The notes under the pieces were generated by a model. The model saw nothing but the letters and a program-made list of their open reading frames with translations, was not told the origin of the DNA and searched no databases. 64,000 bases of DNA from Euglena gracilis (taxonomy: Eukaryota > Euglenida > Euglenophyceae > Euglenales). Both the position numbers and the translations under genes were made by a program. This document shows, in pieces, positions 1-10,806 of the stretch (positions are counted from its first letter, which is position 1; each line of letters begins with the position of its first letter). The stretch covers positions 48,835,847 through 48,899,846 of the forward strand of contig CP154954.1 in NCBI GenBank assembly GCA_039621445.1. The letters run 5' to 3'.

Positions 1-462
1 TCGAGATCGGCCGCTTAAGTCGAAGCACAGATTCATGCATTTTTCTATTGGGTAGATCACTAGATGCATGAATGGATGGATGATGAATGGATGTGTAGAT
101 GGAGAGATAACCTTCCCAAAATAATTTTGCCCCCAAAACCTTTGATCGATGGGCCACGTTTCTCATAAAGCAGTCAAATGGAGATTTTACTGGTAATTAT
201 AAAGTAATTCACTGCTTCTATTCATCGGACAACAAAACGTTGTGGCAATTGGGTTTGATTTTTGTTTGCGCTTACCGCCTCCTGATTTCCGAAAAGATGC
301 ATCATTTTTCATGTTGTCCCTGGTGGGGGGCAACATTATTTGGACGGATCTCTTCGGCCTCCCTCTGCAAAAGTTATTTGGGCATGCAAAGCTTCAGGGC
401 ACTGCAAAGTTATTTGGGGGGTTCAGCTTGGTTGAAAACTGACGGATGGATAGATTGATGGA

Positions 463-545
463 TTGATTTATGAATGGACGGATGGACGGATGGTTCGAGG
501 ACGGACGGAATCGGCCAACGGACGATGGGTGGACGGGAGGAGAGA
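463..545. repeat. GGAC/GATG minisatellite
   Basis: Imperfect repeats of GGACGGATG and GATGGATT type lie just upstream of the first candidate exon. The same array occurs in copy B near 25540-25620. Shorter ATGGATGG runs lie at 66-92. I see no function. Confidence 0.7.
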
Positions 546-594
546 TGAGATATCTCGCCGGGTGGTTGAACCACTGCCATCTTCCCCACAACAG

Positions 595-669
595 GAAATC
601 GTAGCGGATCCCCGCAAGCCGGACCCCCTGATGGAGACGTTCCGGTCTTTCCCGGACCTGTACCCCGCC
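595..669 (+). CDS. Candidate exon 1 of an unrecognised protein (copy A)
   Basis: The exon is 75 bp, phase 0 at both ends. It follows a CACAACAG acceptor and precedes a GTATGC donor. It reads EIVADPRKPDPLMETFRS and ends FPDLYPA. Copy B (25675-25749) differs at a synonymous GTA/GTG position, which supports the frame. The phase allows joining to 861-923. I do not recognise the family, and no start codon is visible, so the gene may begin left of the window. Confidence 0.5.
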
Positions 670-860
670 GTATGCCACCGCTGCTATTGCCATGGTTGGT
701 GTCTCATTGTGAACTCCAAGCAACCGTATGCCTCCAACCTTATAAACTGAACATAACACTTGTTTGCCTCTGCTGTTGGTCAAGCACAAGAGGGAAGGCT
801 GTGGCCTTTTGTAGAGACAATACATCGGAGTGGGTTACCAACCCCCATCTGGTGCCACAG

Positions 861-923
861 GTGTGGGAAACGTTTGTGAAGCAGCGAGACCACTGGCTGG
901 AACTGGTGGACCGTGACTGGAAG
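861..923 (+). CDS. Candidate exon 2 of an unrecognised protein (copy A)
   Basis: This 63-bp micro-exon sits between a GTGCCACAG acceptor and a GTGTTT donor, phase 0 at both ends. It encodes 21 residues rich in W, E, R and D, beginning VWETFVKQRDHW. The single base change in copy B (25941-26003) is CTG to TTG, both Leu. That synonymous change and the matching phases are the main support. The family is unknown. Confidence 0.5.
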
Positions 924-1021
924 GTGTTTCCTCCGGTTTTATCCAAATTCCTTCTGCTTTTTCTGGAAAAGCTGTTTCCTAAATTACCACAGCAAGCTGC
1001 TTGAGTTTTCCAACTTCTGTC

Positions 1022-1042
1022 TCGTGTGTGTGCAAGCGTGCA

Positions 1043-1121
<79 letters not shown>

Positions 1122-1200
1122 ACACACCGTGTGTGCATGCGTGCGCGCGTGCTTGCGTGCTTGCGCCTCGTGTGTGCTTGCGTGCCTGTAATTCCTGAAA
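1022..1200. repeat. (TG)n microsatellite with CG-rich tail
   Basis: A TG tract with one TTTG break is followed by TGCG/TGCA variants. It lies in the intron between the candidate exons at 861 and 1422. Copy B has a shorter version near 26105-26240. Open reading frames across it (Cys-Val or His-Thr repeats) are artefacts. Confidence 0.9.
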
Positions 1201-1421
1201 AGTTGTCAGTAACAGTGAAACGATCGCCTTTTGTTGACAATGAAATCGGCATTTTTCTGCCAGGAGTTGGTATCCGGCTATTTTTAGTGGAAAGCACAAA
1301 AGTGTAGTTTGATTGCGATGGCAATATTTCACAGCACAATATTACGCCACAGCATCCACTGCAATGCAAAGTACCACACAATGCAATAGCACAACATACC
1401 TGCTGGTGGTGGACCTGGTAG

Positions 1422-1565
1422 GGGACGGTGAAGCGCAATGCAGAGCGGGATGTACGGGAGCTGAAGTTCACGTGGAACAACAAGGGGGACATGAACGGCG
1501 CCTTCTTTGAGCTGTGTGAAACGGTGCGGTCGGAGATGGTGCCCCTGAGCACGGGGCCGTCGCCA
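1422..1565 (+). CDS. Candidate exon 3 of an unrecognised protein (copy A)
   Basis: The exon is 144 bp (48 codons), phase 0/0, after a GGTAG acceptor and before GTTATG. Recognisable stretches are VKRNAERDVRELKFTWNNK and MNGAFFELCETVRSEMVPLS. Three differences from copy B (26481-26624) were seen, two of them silent and one Gly to Glu, as expected for coding DNA. It joins in frame to exon 2 and to the exon at 1945. No family is recognised. Confidence 0.55.
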
Positions 1566-1944
1566 GTTATGGGACGCTTTTATTGTCAATGTTGGGCTTC
1601 TTTCAGCCTTGAAGTTTCTTTTTCGACCTGAGTAACGCATGTTTCGAGACGTTTCAACCGCTTCCAGCGTTGCCCGGCTGGAGAAGGGGAATCGAGACGA
1701 CCGTCGGTGGGGTGGGGGCATTCTGGGCATCCCCTGGAGGCCTGGGAAGACCAGCAACGTCGCACCCCACGGGCCGATGCGAGGCAGTGCTTTTGGTTTC
1801 CCCCTGGGCCCTGTGCCGGCACAAACACTTCTGGGGGGACAGCACCCATCGGGGGGAGCCGGTGAGGTGCGGGTCTCGTCACCCGATCACGGCAAGAGGC
1901 ACTCCCACTGCCCGGGTCGTGCATTGCAAAGGGCTTCTGCAAAG

Positions 1945-2082
1945 GTGGGCGGAGGAACACGGCGCTGTGGGCCGGCGCTGGCGGAGGAGCAGGTCACGTC
2001 GGGCGACCTGGTGGAGCAGCAGTGGCAGCTGGCCCTGGCCCTGCGCACACACCGCGGCTTGGCGGGCCACGACCTGAAATGA
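1945..2082 (+). CDS. Candidate exon 4, possibly terminal (copy A)
   Basis: This phase-0 reading frame follows a TTCTGCAAAG acceptor and runs 45 codons to TGA at 2080-2082. It ends in a helical stretch, LVEQQWQLALALRTHRG. Copy B (27007-27144) keeps the frame and stop, with one silent CTG/TTG change and one His to Arg change. No AATAAA follows closely, so the stop may instead lie in an intron after an internal donor such as CTG|GTGGAG. Confidence 0.4.
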   Translation: MGGGTRRCGPALAEEQVTSGDLVEQQWQLALALRTHRGLAGHDLK

Positions 2083-4701
2083 CATGTGCCGTCTGTTGCA
2101 TTTTCAATAGTTTTGTTTTCACTGTGGGGTATCTGATGTGTGATGCCTGATGTGCTATGTGTGATGCTGTTCTGACGTTCTTGCGGGGACAAGATTTGTG
2201 ATTTTGTTGAATCCCACTTGTTTTAGCCGGAGCTGTGACCTGTGTGGTGTGTAGAGCCTTTGTGAGCCGCGGCATGCCCCACCTCGCTCGGCTCTGCGTT
2301 GTGAAGCTTGGCATGCCGAACTCAGGGTGGTGTTGGCCAGCACTGGCTGCTGGGCCACACTCCTGCCGACAGCCCCCTGGTCCCAGGGGGCAATGCACGT
2401 GGAGAAGTTGAATGTAAAGATGAAGGACTTCGTGTTTGGCGGAACTCGGTGTGTACCCCAGTGCCTTGGTGTGTTGCTTTCCTGCTCTCCAGTCTGTTCC
2501 TGGGGGGGTATTTTTTGGCGTAAATTTTCCAAAATTTTCAAGGTTTTCTTCAAGGCATTTTTAATCTTTTGAGGCGTCTATTTTCCAAGGGAAGTCCAAA
2601 TGCCATCCTGGCATCGAATGGGGTTCAGAATCAAAAAAACAAAAACAGTTGAAACCCCCATTTTTTTCGAGTTTGGGTGGATAGAGAATGTTTTAGCGAT
2701 GGAATTGGCTTTTTTTGCCCAGATTTTGCGGCTTTATTTTTGGCTCAAAATTCGAAAATTTTGCCAAAATGATTTTTTAAGGTGTTTTTCAGGATTTTAA
2801 AGGCATTTTGTCCAAAAGTTTTAGGGCTTTTTTTGAAGGGCTTTGAGGTTTTTAAGGTGTTGCCTGTTCCCAAGCATCTATGAAATGACTGGGCATGACT
2901 GGGCGTGACTGGGCGTGACTGGGCGTGACTGGCTTTTTTTTGGCCACTTTTTGGTCACTTTTCGCCATTTTTAGCGTTTTTGGCCCATTTGGCCATTTTT
3001 GGCCATTATTTGGCCGCGTTTGGCCACTTCAACTATTTTTGGCCGCTTTTGGCCACTTTTGGCCTTTTTTTTGCCATTTTTGCAGCTTTTTGTTCATTCG
3101 TGACTGCTTATGGCCGCTTTTGGCTAGTTTTGCCAACTGTTGGCCATTTTTGCCCATTTTTGCTCACTTCCAGGCCACCTTTCATTTCCCCCCATTTTCA
3201 ACCATTTTTGGATGCTTTCCCTTTTTTTGTCGTGTTCGGCCATTTTTTGACCATTTTGCTGTCTTTGAAGTCAAAAGCAGTGAGAAGTGGCCAAAAGTTG
3301 GCAAAAGTGGCCAAAAGCAGTCAAGAGCAACCAAAAGTTGCCAAAGCAGTCAATTCAGCAAAAAGTGGCCAAAAGGTGTCGGCCAAAAGCAGTCAAAAGC
3401 AGCCAAAAGTGGCCAAAAAGCGGTCTAAAGGAGCCAAAAGTTGCCAAAAGCAGCAGAAAGTGGCGCCAGAAGTGGCCAAAAATATTGCCAAAAGGAGCTC
3501 AGCAGTGACCAAAGCAGCCAAAGTGCCGAATTGTGAGCAAAAGTGTGCAAAGAAGGCCAAAAGTAGCCAAAGGGCCCAACACCAGCCAATAGCAGCCAGA
3601 TGTGGGCAAAAGTGGCAAGTGGCATTATCGCTTATAGTTGGGATGACTGGGATACCTGTTGGCGTGACTTGGTGTGACTGGGCGTGTCTGGGTCTGGGGC
3701 TCTGGATGACCATTGGTGTTTGCCTGTTCCCAATTTTCTCAGGGGCGATTTTGGGTCAACATTTTCTTTTGGTTCCTTCGGCACCGAAGGTGTTTTTTGT
3801 TGATGGCGTTGTGGTGGGCGTCTCCACCCGGGGTGGCCAAACCTCCAGGAAGGGGTTTAACAACCTGCCTGCCGGGATGCCTGCCCAGACAGGCAAACGC
3901 CCTTTGATGCTGGCCACGCTTTGAAGTTTGAAATTCAGCCTAGCTCCTTGCCTTCACTTCTGCTTCTACTGTTTGTGTCAGTTATTTCAAGGACATGCCG
4001 GCTGAAGAGCAGGCGAGAAGGCAGAAGCGCAAAGAACGAATCGAAGCACTGCGATCCCTTGGTGTCTTTTTGTCTCTGGATTGTGCAACACATCCGGGTT
4101 GAATATGCAACATTTTACATTTTATCATGCTTGTCCTCTGGCATAATGGTTTGACCACCCCAGCATGCCAAAAAGCACTCCGTTTGTAAACTCTGCGCCT
4201 TTGCACCTCGTCTAAAAGCATGAATGCAAAAAAAGCTGCAAAAGGAAAAATTGCGGTGATAATCAGACAAAAAATAAATTCAATTCAGCATTTTCTTTGG
4301 ACCCAAACAGTTTGATTGATTTTTAAAAAAAAATTGAACGATTTTAATGTGCAGTGGATTCCATTAATTTTATGATTTATTGGAGAGATCCCTTTCAGAA
4401 ATATACCTCTTGCAGAAATTTGGAAAGCAAGTTTTGTTCAAAGATGAAATGGGTTGTCCAGGTTTTGTGTCAGTGACAAATCCATCTTCCAGCCGGGGAC
4501 AAGACACCAGCAAATACATGCCGAAAAAGTTTAAAACCAAGGAAGAAATACGAGTCAGAAAACTACAACAGAACCACGTTTTTGACCCCCCCCCCACCTG
4601 CGTGGCGTTGCCACTCACACAACGGAGCTGGCTGTGTTTTGCCTGACTCGCCATCATTCCCGTTGGAGGGCGTGGCGGTCCCCTGGCAGGTGTTTTTGCA
4701 G
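2083..4701. other. Intronic or intergenic region with decamer repeats
   Basis: No convincing exon was seen. The region holds four TGACTGGGCG-type repeats (2886-2936), a large array of TTTTTGGCCA-type units (2934-3260) and its reverse complement TGGCCAAAAG (3280-3600). Lysine-rich and Phe/Trp-rich open frames across it only translate these repeats. Around 3900-4580 the sequence is AT-rich and very like copy B. Confidence 0.6.
2934..3620. repeat. Inverted array of TGGCCACTTTT decamers with an inverted segment
   Basis: The left arm repeats TTTTTGGCCACTTTT and the right arm repeats its complement AAAAGTGGCCA, giving a long foldback. Bases of about 3200-3494 here equal the reverse complement of 28262-28553 in copy B, while both flanks are collinear. 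Recombination between the inverted arms would explain the flip. Confidence 0.85.
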
Positions 4702-4865
4702 GGGCGGCGGTGCGGTCGGGACACGCGTCGGCGGACACGTCGACGTCGTGGCTCACCAACGACGCCTTCGACTACCAGACCGAGAACCGACTGCCCCTGC
4801 CTCCCAACGCCCCGAAGTACTCCGTCCCGCGGTGGCTGCGGGCGGGGGCCGCCGCGTCGGCCCGG
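4702..4865 (+). CDS. Candidate exon of an unrecognised protein (copy A)
   Basis: The acceptor is TGTTTTTGCAG and the donor is CGG|GTTGTG. The exon has two leading bases and then 54 codons, leaving phase 0. It contains the segment SWLTNDAFDYQTENRLPLPP followed by NAPKYSVPRWLRAGAAAS. Copy B (29794-29957) differs by silent changes (CGA/CGG, GGA/GGG) plus Val to Ala and Arg to Gln. The codons are strongly GC3-rich, unlike the flanking introns. No family is recognised. Confidence 0.6.
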
Positions 4866-5546
4866 GTTGTGGCACGGCACCTGTTTGCCGTCGGGGAAAC
4901 AATGGTGGAAACAGAAAGAGGCAAAGTTTAACCGATGCAGCAATTTGGATTGCAGCGGGACAAGCTGATGCGATAATATCAGGGGAAATAGTTGCAGAAA
5001 AAATTGATAAAGAAACATTGCGGGCACAGATCATTTCATCCCTAAAAAATTGCTCTTTTTGCAATTTGATCCAGGCCGCTAATCTGTCAAGTGCAAGAAG
5101 TCACCCATTGTCTTATATTTCCCTGTTGTGACTGAAATTTGAATACTGCCGCTCGGATTTACGTGGTGGATTGCCCTGCATGCCACTTCCAAAGCCTCCG
5201 GGGGGGGGGGGCGAAGGTCCACCTTTCTCTGGGTTGACAAAAAGGCCGGAAACAAAATCCACCCGAGATTTTGCCACGCATCATCAATTTCCCCAATGCC
5301 TTTTTCAACCGCCAATTTCAAGGCTGCTCGCCCCCAACGTGTGCAATTTCTCCCCAATCTCTCGGCATATGCATATATATGTGCGCTTTCGAGAGACAGA
5401 AGAGGGAGGGAGCTGTCTGCGGTGAAGGCGACCTGACGACAAATCCACCACTGCCTCCCACATCTTTTAGCCCAGCCGCCCTTCAAGCGGTTGAACCCCC
5501 CCCCCTGGAGAAGCCATTGGTAGGTATTATACACAGTATTATGTGT

Positions 5547-5800
<254 letters not shown>

Positions 5801-5835
5801 GCAGGCAGTGGCGTCAAGGGTCGGGGGGGGGCGGG

Positions 5836-6323
5836 CAGGGGGGGGGGAAATTGATATCCGCAATTTTTCCGCAATTTCCGCAATTTTCCGCAATTTTCCG
5901 CAATTTTTCCGCAATTTCCGCAATTTTTCCGCAATTTTTTTTGCATTTTTTTCGCAGAATTTTTTTCCCACCACCGAAGATGGAAGATGAGTTCAGGCCA
6001 TTCTTCAAATGGATCAACAGGTGTGCTATTGTGTTTTGTTTTTTTCCCCCCAGTTTACCAATTTTTCTCACAGGTGCACCACTGGTCACAGGATTGGGTG
6101 CGTCCTACCTGTGAATAGAACTTCAAGCGTGTTGATTTGTGCTCGCCTGCATCGACGTGGGTGTTGCGGTGTTCTGAACCTCACAATTGAAAAATTTCTA
6201 AGTCCCCTCAAGCAGAAATGTGTATATTTTTTCCCGCAATTTTTCCGCAATTTCCGCAATTTTTCCGCAATTTTTCCGCAATTTTTCCGAAGGCCTCCGA
6301 TATCAATTATCCCCCCCCCCCTG
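5836..6323. mobile_element. hAT-like non-autonomous element (CCGCAATTT family), copy A only
   Basis: The element begins CAGGGGGGGGGGAAATTGAT and ends ATCAATTATCCCCCCCCCCCTG, which are inverted repeats with hAT-like CAG/CTG ends. Subterminal arrays of CCGCAATTTTT flank a unique core. Copy B has an empty site at about 31035. The target duplication is unclear because the flanks are G-runs. A sister element sits elsewhere, at 40267-40780, in copy B. The core shows short coding-like stretches but no intact transposase. Confidence 0.85.
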
Positions 6324-6333
6324 GACGGGGTAG

Positions 6334-6469
6334 CAACGGAGGCAGGGACGCCGGCCCCCGGGGTCGGGACAACACCGCCCTCCGCCGCCTCTTCCACGGC
6401 TTCGAGGGGGAACGGGGCAAGGTGGTCATCGGCAAGGTGGCCCCGGAGATGCGCGACCTCGCCCTGAAG
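6334..6469 (+). CDS. Candidate exon of an unrecognised protein (copy A)
   Basis: The acceptor GGGGTAG is followed by one leading base and 45 codons, ending at AAG|GTGTTG in phase 0. Its best segment is RRLFHGFEGERGKVVIGKVA followed by PEMRDLALK. Copy B (31044-31179) keeps the frame. The hAT-like insertion at 5836-6323 ends ten bases upstream of the exon, very near the acceptor. Whether it disturbs splicing in copy A cannot be told from sequence. Confidence 0.5.
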
Positions 6470-7706
6470 GTGTTGCCCGCTTTCCCTGGGGCCAAGGAAA
6501 CGCTGCAGGCGAGAAGCACAACCTTAGCCCATGCCCCCCCCCCCCAGTCCGTTCCAATCATATATTCTCGAAAGGACGTTTTTTTCCTGGAAGCATTCGT
6601 TTGGTGCTGGTAGCAAGGCAGAATCCAACTTTCAAATTTTATGCAGTTGTTGCAAACGGAAAATTTGAAAAACTGCATTTTTTTGCATCTTTTGACCTAT
6701 CATTTTCTGCCCTCCCCCTCCGATATTTGCAAGGTGAAGTTGCAGGAAGTTGATTCTGAGCCCAGATTTCATTTTCACTTTTTTTATTTAACACCGATGT
6801 CGCATGGTGAGGTGTTGTGTAATGGAGCTCAGGTATGCCATGTTTGGGCTTGCTTTTTTTCTGCTGGGTGGTTGTTTTTCTTATTTTTCTTGATTTTTTT
6901 GGTTTGACTGTACACTTTTTTGAAGAAAAAGTATGCAGCAAGTAGCTTTTGTCACGTTTCTCTGTTTCTGGAGAAAAGACAGTGATTTTCGGCTATATTT
7001 GAGCCGTCTTGGGGTCATCTTGGGTGCAATCTTGAAGACATGTGCTTGCGTTCTGTGACAATCTTTGAATCTCAACACATCGGAGTAACGTCTAATGGGC
7101 AATAAAAATTTCTTTACAAATCAAATTATTTCATTCTTTCCCATTTTTTTTTGTTTTAGTGTGGATGCTTGATCAATCCACACGCCGTTTTTTGGATAAT
7201 GAACCTTTTGTTTGATGAATAAATTCCTTGGGGTGGTGCAACTCTTTCAGGTCCCTGCGGCGGGAATGTGGACTGTTTTTGAAGGAGTTTGCTTTCAATT
7301 TTCTTCTTTTTTTTCATTGCACACTTTGAGAGGTGTTCTTGCAACCCCGGCATCTGCTCCTTAATCGCCTCACCCCAACTCCAGAAGAGGACCCACAACA
7401 TAAACACCTAGGGGCAAACCAATGTTAACGTGACCGATTCCCACGACTCCCCGGGAGCGCAGCCCAGCTATCTCCAAAGAGCTGAATGCACATTGAACGA
7501 GAATTTCCACGTTTCCACGAGAATTTCCCGCGGCTGTGTGTGCACCAACGGAACTGTCCCCCTCCCACGAAGGTCTCCACAGTACAACTCCCCATCAGCA
7601 ACGTTCCAACTCCATCCCGAAGCTTCTCGTTGAAAGTGCCCGCACTCTGGGCGTGCCTGTCTGGCCCCTGTCGCATTCGGGGGTCCCCTGGCCACCTGCC
7701 CTTCAG
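6470..7706. other. Intron-like region without a supported exon
   Basis: AT-rich sequence, including an AATAAA at about 7100 and many T-runs, is collinear with copy B at 31180-32401. I saw no reading frame with coding character. A weak Pro/Ser-rich frame near 7536-7700 changes freely between the copies. Confidence 0.5.
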
Positions 7707-7836
7707 GTGCACGTGGCGGTGGTCGGCGACGACTTCAACAGAAATCCCGGCCCTCCTTCAGCAGCCCTCCTGGATGCTCTGGCAGGGGTGGACTCTGGCC
7801 AGGGACGGATGGGAGTGCATTTTCGGACTCCTGGAT
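7707..7836 (+). CDS. Candidate exon of an unrecognised protein (copy A)
   Basis: The acceptor is CTGCCCTTCAG and the donor GTATGC; entry is phase 0. It reads VHVAVVGDDFNRNPGPPSAA and then LLDALAGVDSGQGRMGVHF. The copy B equivalent is 32402-32531, with the same length and frame. The VAVVGDD string suggests a beta strand with acidic turn, but no family is recognised. Confidence 0.45.
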
Positions 7837-8070
7837 GTATGCCTGCATTTCTTTTTGCTTTTTAAATAATGCTTTTATGCATTTTTCCCTTGAGGACAGT
7901 ACAATTCTCTGAAAGTTTCACTGAATTTCAATCCTTTATGATAGTGATTTGCAAACCGTCACCACCAAAGCTTTGATAAAGTGAAGGCAGATTGCAGAGA
8001 CCAAACATGTTGTGCCGCAGCGCTGCATCTAGGTGCATGTGGCACCTACCTACCCACCCACCCACCGCCA

Positions 8071-8072
<2 letters not shown>

Positions 8073-8104
<32 letters not shown>

Positions 8105-8180
8105 CAGGCAGGCAGGCAGGCACACAAACAGGTTCCCACACACAGACACACACACAGACACACACACACACACACACATA
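8073..8180. repeat. (CA)n / (CAGG)n microsatellite
   Basis: A CA tract, a CAGG run and CACAGACA variants precede the exon at 8197. Copy B has a different internal composition at 32766-32861. Confidence 0.9.
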
Positions 8181-8196
8181 CAAATTGCCTGAATAG

Positions 8197-8362
8197 CCAA
8201 CTGCACCTGTGCCATTCCCGGAGCTCTGGAAGAAGTTTGCCGCATCTTGCAGGCCGCTCTGAGCCCCTGTGCAAAATTGGAGGAAGTGAAAGACGCAGCA
8301 CAACTGTGTCGTGTGATGGAGCAGCTGACCGGGGATGTTGTGGGGTGCCTCGCAGCTTGGGG
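8197..8362 (+). CDS. Candidate helical exon of an unrecognised protein (copy A)
   Basis: After a TGAATAG acceptor and two leading bases, the frame reads ALEEVCRILQAALSPCAKLE and then EVKDAAQLCRVMEQLTGD, an amphipathic helical repeat pattern. The likely donor is TTGGGG|GTGTTC. In copy B (32882-33047) the frame is kept, but an extra T just downstream breaks it, so the exon probably ends at that donor. No family is recognised. Confidence 0.5.
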
Positions 8363-8569
8363 GTGTTCTGGCTTTGGAGGCTCACAAGTCCTTGCCCCAA
8401 TCTTCATGTGACCCGTTGGTACCCTCCTCTTTTTCAGTGTCCGATTTTTTTTTCAGAAGATGGAGCCCCATATACGTAACAGGTTTGGAGGCATAATTTC
8501 ACTTAAATTCTGGCACCCCATCCCCTGGGGTTTTCAGGCTGGCTCGATGGTTTTGTCCCCCCACTGGAG

Positions 8570-8697
8570 CCCTCTCCCTGGTTGAGCTGCACTCCCCGCC
8601 TTTGCATCCTTTCCCGATTGAGCACTTGCCGGACCTCACCAGCAACGATCACGTCGTTTTGAAGTCCTTGAAGAGGTGCGGCTCCTCTGCGCAACGT
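8570..8697 (+). CDS. Candidate exon of an unrecognised protein (copy A)
   Basis: The acceptor is CACTGGAG and the donor CGT|GTATTC. The frame LSLVELHSPPLHPFPIEHLP continues DLTSNDHVVLKSLKRCGSSA. Differences from copy B (33258-33385) include two clearly silent changes (TCC/TCT and GCG/GCA), which is good evidence for this frame. Confidence 0.55.
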
Positions 8698-8925
8698 GTA
8701 TTCAGCGGGAGTTTCTTCTTGTTGCAGGGTGTTTTGTCAGACGGGCTGAGAAAAGGTCATCAACAACGTTGAACTGCACGCGACCCCACTGAAGCTCACC
8801 CCAGAACAGCAATCGACCCATCCCTGCCCCTCCACACACCTCCTGCCCCCCCCGGGGTGTTGGGGCGAGGGCGGTAGACTGGGCCGCCAGGACAGCCCGC
8901 CGTCCCCCGCCCGTCCCCCTCGCAG

Positions 8926-9089
8926 CGCGGCGGTGCTGCGGCAGCCGAAGGCGCTGGCCAGCGCGCTGCCGGCCGCGCCGGACGTGGTGGCGCTGCAGCT
9001 GGTGCTGCACGCCGTCGGGGATGACGCCGCCGCGAAGCTGCTGCGGTCGGCGGAGCAGGCCCTGGCGCCCCACGGCGCCCTGCTGGGGA
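8926..9089 (+). CDS. Candidate Ala/Leu-rich helical exon (copy A)
   Basis: The acceptor is CCTCGCAG and the donor A|GTCACC. The frame ALRQPKALASALPAAPDVVA continues LQLVLHAVGDDAAAKLLRSA, so most third codon positions are G or C. Copy B (34075-34238) has the same length with Asp/Glu, Ser/Ala and Ala/Thr changes and a silent GCG/GCA change. It looks like an alpha-helical scaffold segment; the family is not recognised. Confidence 0.55.
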
Positions 9090-9338
9090 GTCACCCTCCG
9101 CCGCCGGGAACAGTGGCCCCCCAGCTGTGTGTGTGCCCCAATGTTTTCCGCCCACCTGTCCCCGGTGTGTGTGTGTGTGAGTGAGTGAGTGTGTGTGTGT
9201 TTTGCGTGACATTGGTTTCAGTGTGTTGGTTTTATATATATATCTCTTTCAGGCTTCAGGGATAGCGGCGTTCCTTGTTTTCCCCTGCCAAAGGCCCTCA
9301 GACCCAGCCTGGGAGATCCCCCCCCCCACCATCTCCAG

Positions 9339-9521
9339 CACCTCTTTCGGGGCTGACTCCCCCCGGCGATCGTCCAGGAGTGGGCCCTCGACTGCCCGGA
9401 GTTCCACCGCCTCACCCCCGAGCGGCAGGTGGCTGCCCGGAGGGGCACGCCCCCTGCGCTCGACGCCGCGCGGTGGCTGCAGGGCCGCCTCGGCCGCGAC
9501 GGGGAGTACCGCGCCGAGGCG
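9339..9521 (+). pseudogene. Candidate exon with a premature TGA in copy A
   Basis: From the acceptor CATCTCCAG the phase-0 frame reads HLFRG and then meets TGA at 9354-9356. In copy B (34494-34676) that codon is CGA and the frame stays open through LPPAIVQEWALDCPEFHRLT and on to GRDGEYRAE. The CGA-to-TGA change is a CpG transition. If the acceptor is correct, copy A is truncated here. A downstream acceptor that skips the stop remains possible. Confidence 0.5.
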
Positions 9522-9892
9522 GTGGCCGGGGGCGCCGAGGCGGTGGGGGGTGGTCTGGTGGATGACCACCAGGGCCCCTTTGGGTCGCTGCCACACAAGG
9601 TCTCCAACCCCCCCCCCCCCACAGGCTGCTTTTGAGGACCGGGTGGGTGCTGTGGGCAGGCAAAGCTGGATGCCTGCCATGGGCAGGCTCCGCACAGATG
9701 ATGGGTGGGCACATTGGATGGCCGCCACCCCTTTGGAAAGCCATCCCTTTTCTGCCATCTCTGTCGGTATCCGATGGGCAACCCTGCTTTTGTGACGGGG
9801 TTGACGTATCGGCCTCCGGTCATGCGTTCTTTCTGGCCCACTGCAAATGATTTTGTTGATGGGATAGTCTAACTGGTGTCAGTGGGCTGCAG

Positions 9893-10040
9893 TTGGTGCC
9901 CTGGCCATCCCCTTGCTTGGACTACCGCGCATGGCGGCTCTTTGTGGAAGAGCGGTCCTCTTTCCGGCTCTGTGGGTACTGCCCACGCCGTGGCCTGGGG
10001 AGAGGGATTGGACGATTGGCCCGGACAGAAAACGATGCGC
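9893..10040 (+). CDS. Weak exon candidate (copy A)
   Basis: After GGGCTGCAG a phase-0 frame reads LVPWPSPCLDYRAWRLFVEE and then RSSFRLCGYCPRRG, with a CxxC pair. A second frame is also open here, so the assignment is uncertain. The copy B counterpart is near 35042-35190. The right border is not clear. Confidence 0.3.
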
Positions 10041-10142
10041 CTTTCGGTTTTGGTACGTCGGTCTGATATTGTAATAGACCCAATCTACTGGCCTACCGGC
10101 CCCTCCCACCGTCCCCCTTCTACCTTTAACCTCCCTACCTTA

Positions 10143-10806
10143 TTAATCCCCCCCCCCCCCCCCCCTCCCCATTTTTTAAACCGACCCGTCGGTTTAGGAC
10201 TTTTGGGTTGGCGGAAATCCTGGAGGGGGTCGGTTTAGACGGGGGGTCGGTTTCAGAGGGAGCACACGGCTGGCCGACGGTGTGACGGAAGCGGGTTGAT
10301 ATCAGCAAGGCAATTTCAATTGGCAAATGCCGAATTTTGTCGGCCAATTCCTAACTTTGAGTGACAAATGCCTAATTTGGGATGCAAATGCTCAATTTTC
10401 GGGGGCAAATGCTGAATTTTGGGTGTAATATCCAATTTTTGGTGGCAAACTGCCTAATTTTGGGTGCAATCTTCAAATTTTTGATGGCAAATGCCTAATT
10501 TTGTAATCTTTGGGTTCCAACACCAAATTTTCGGAAGAAAATGCCCAATTTGAGGTGTAAACTCCAATATTTGGAAGCAAATGCCTAATTTTGGGTGTAA
10601 ATCCCAGTTTTGGGTCATCAATACTAACTATTCAATGAGCATGGATGCTCTTTCCGTTGGCGGCTTCCATTATGTTGTGCATGTTTGTCATCCAATTTGC
10701 CATGGGTCGGTTTATTTCTTTTTTGGTTTAAATTCTGCAATGGGTCGGTTTGGAAGGGTAGGTCGGTTTAGAAGGGGGGTCGGTTTAAATGGGGGGGGGT
10801 TTACCT
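10143..10806. mobile_element. TIR element with CCGACC/GGTCGG ends, copy A only
   Basis: The left end reads CCCCATTTTTTAAACCGACC after a long C-run. The right end reads GGTCGGTTTAAATGGGGGGG followed by TTTAC, an inverted repeat. The interior (10310-10620) is a degenerate array of about 30-bp units such as GGGTGTAAA...AATGCCTAATTTT. Copy B lacks the whole block: 35235-35300 passes straight from CTACTGGCCTAC to CCTGCCCACCC. No coding capacity was seen. It is probably a non-autonomous DNA transposon. Confidence 0.75.

Noticed and set aside
1-20. TCGAGATCGGCCGCTTAAGT as vector or linker contamination at the contig start
   Set aside because: The same bases occur inside the window at 25074 as part of copy B with natural-looking flanks. 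Linker origin is not excluded if the two copies were joined artificially.
2980-3924. 314-codon frame rich in Phe/Trp then Lys/Ala/Gln
   Set aside because: It is the translation of TGGCCA decamer arrays; the corresponding frame in copy B is destroyed by the inversion without any sign of constraint.
4563-5027. Minus-strand Arg-rich frame opposite the exon at 4702
   Set aside because: Shadow of a GC-rich + strand exon; the silent differences between the copies fit the + strand frame.
10310-10620. CRISPR-like array of spaced repeats
   Set aside because: Units are degenerate throughout with no constant repeat and unique spacers, the context is eukaryotic, and the array lies inside an inverted-repeat element.
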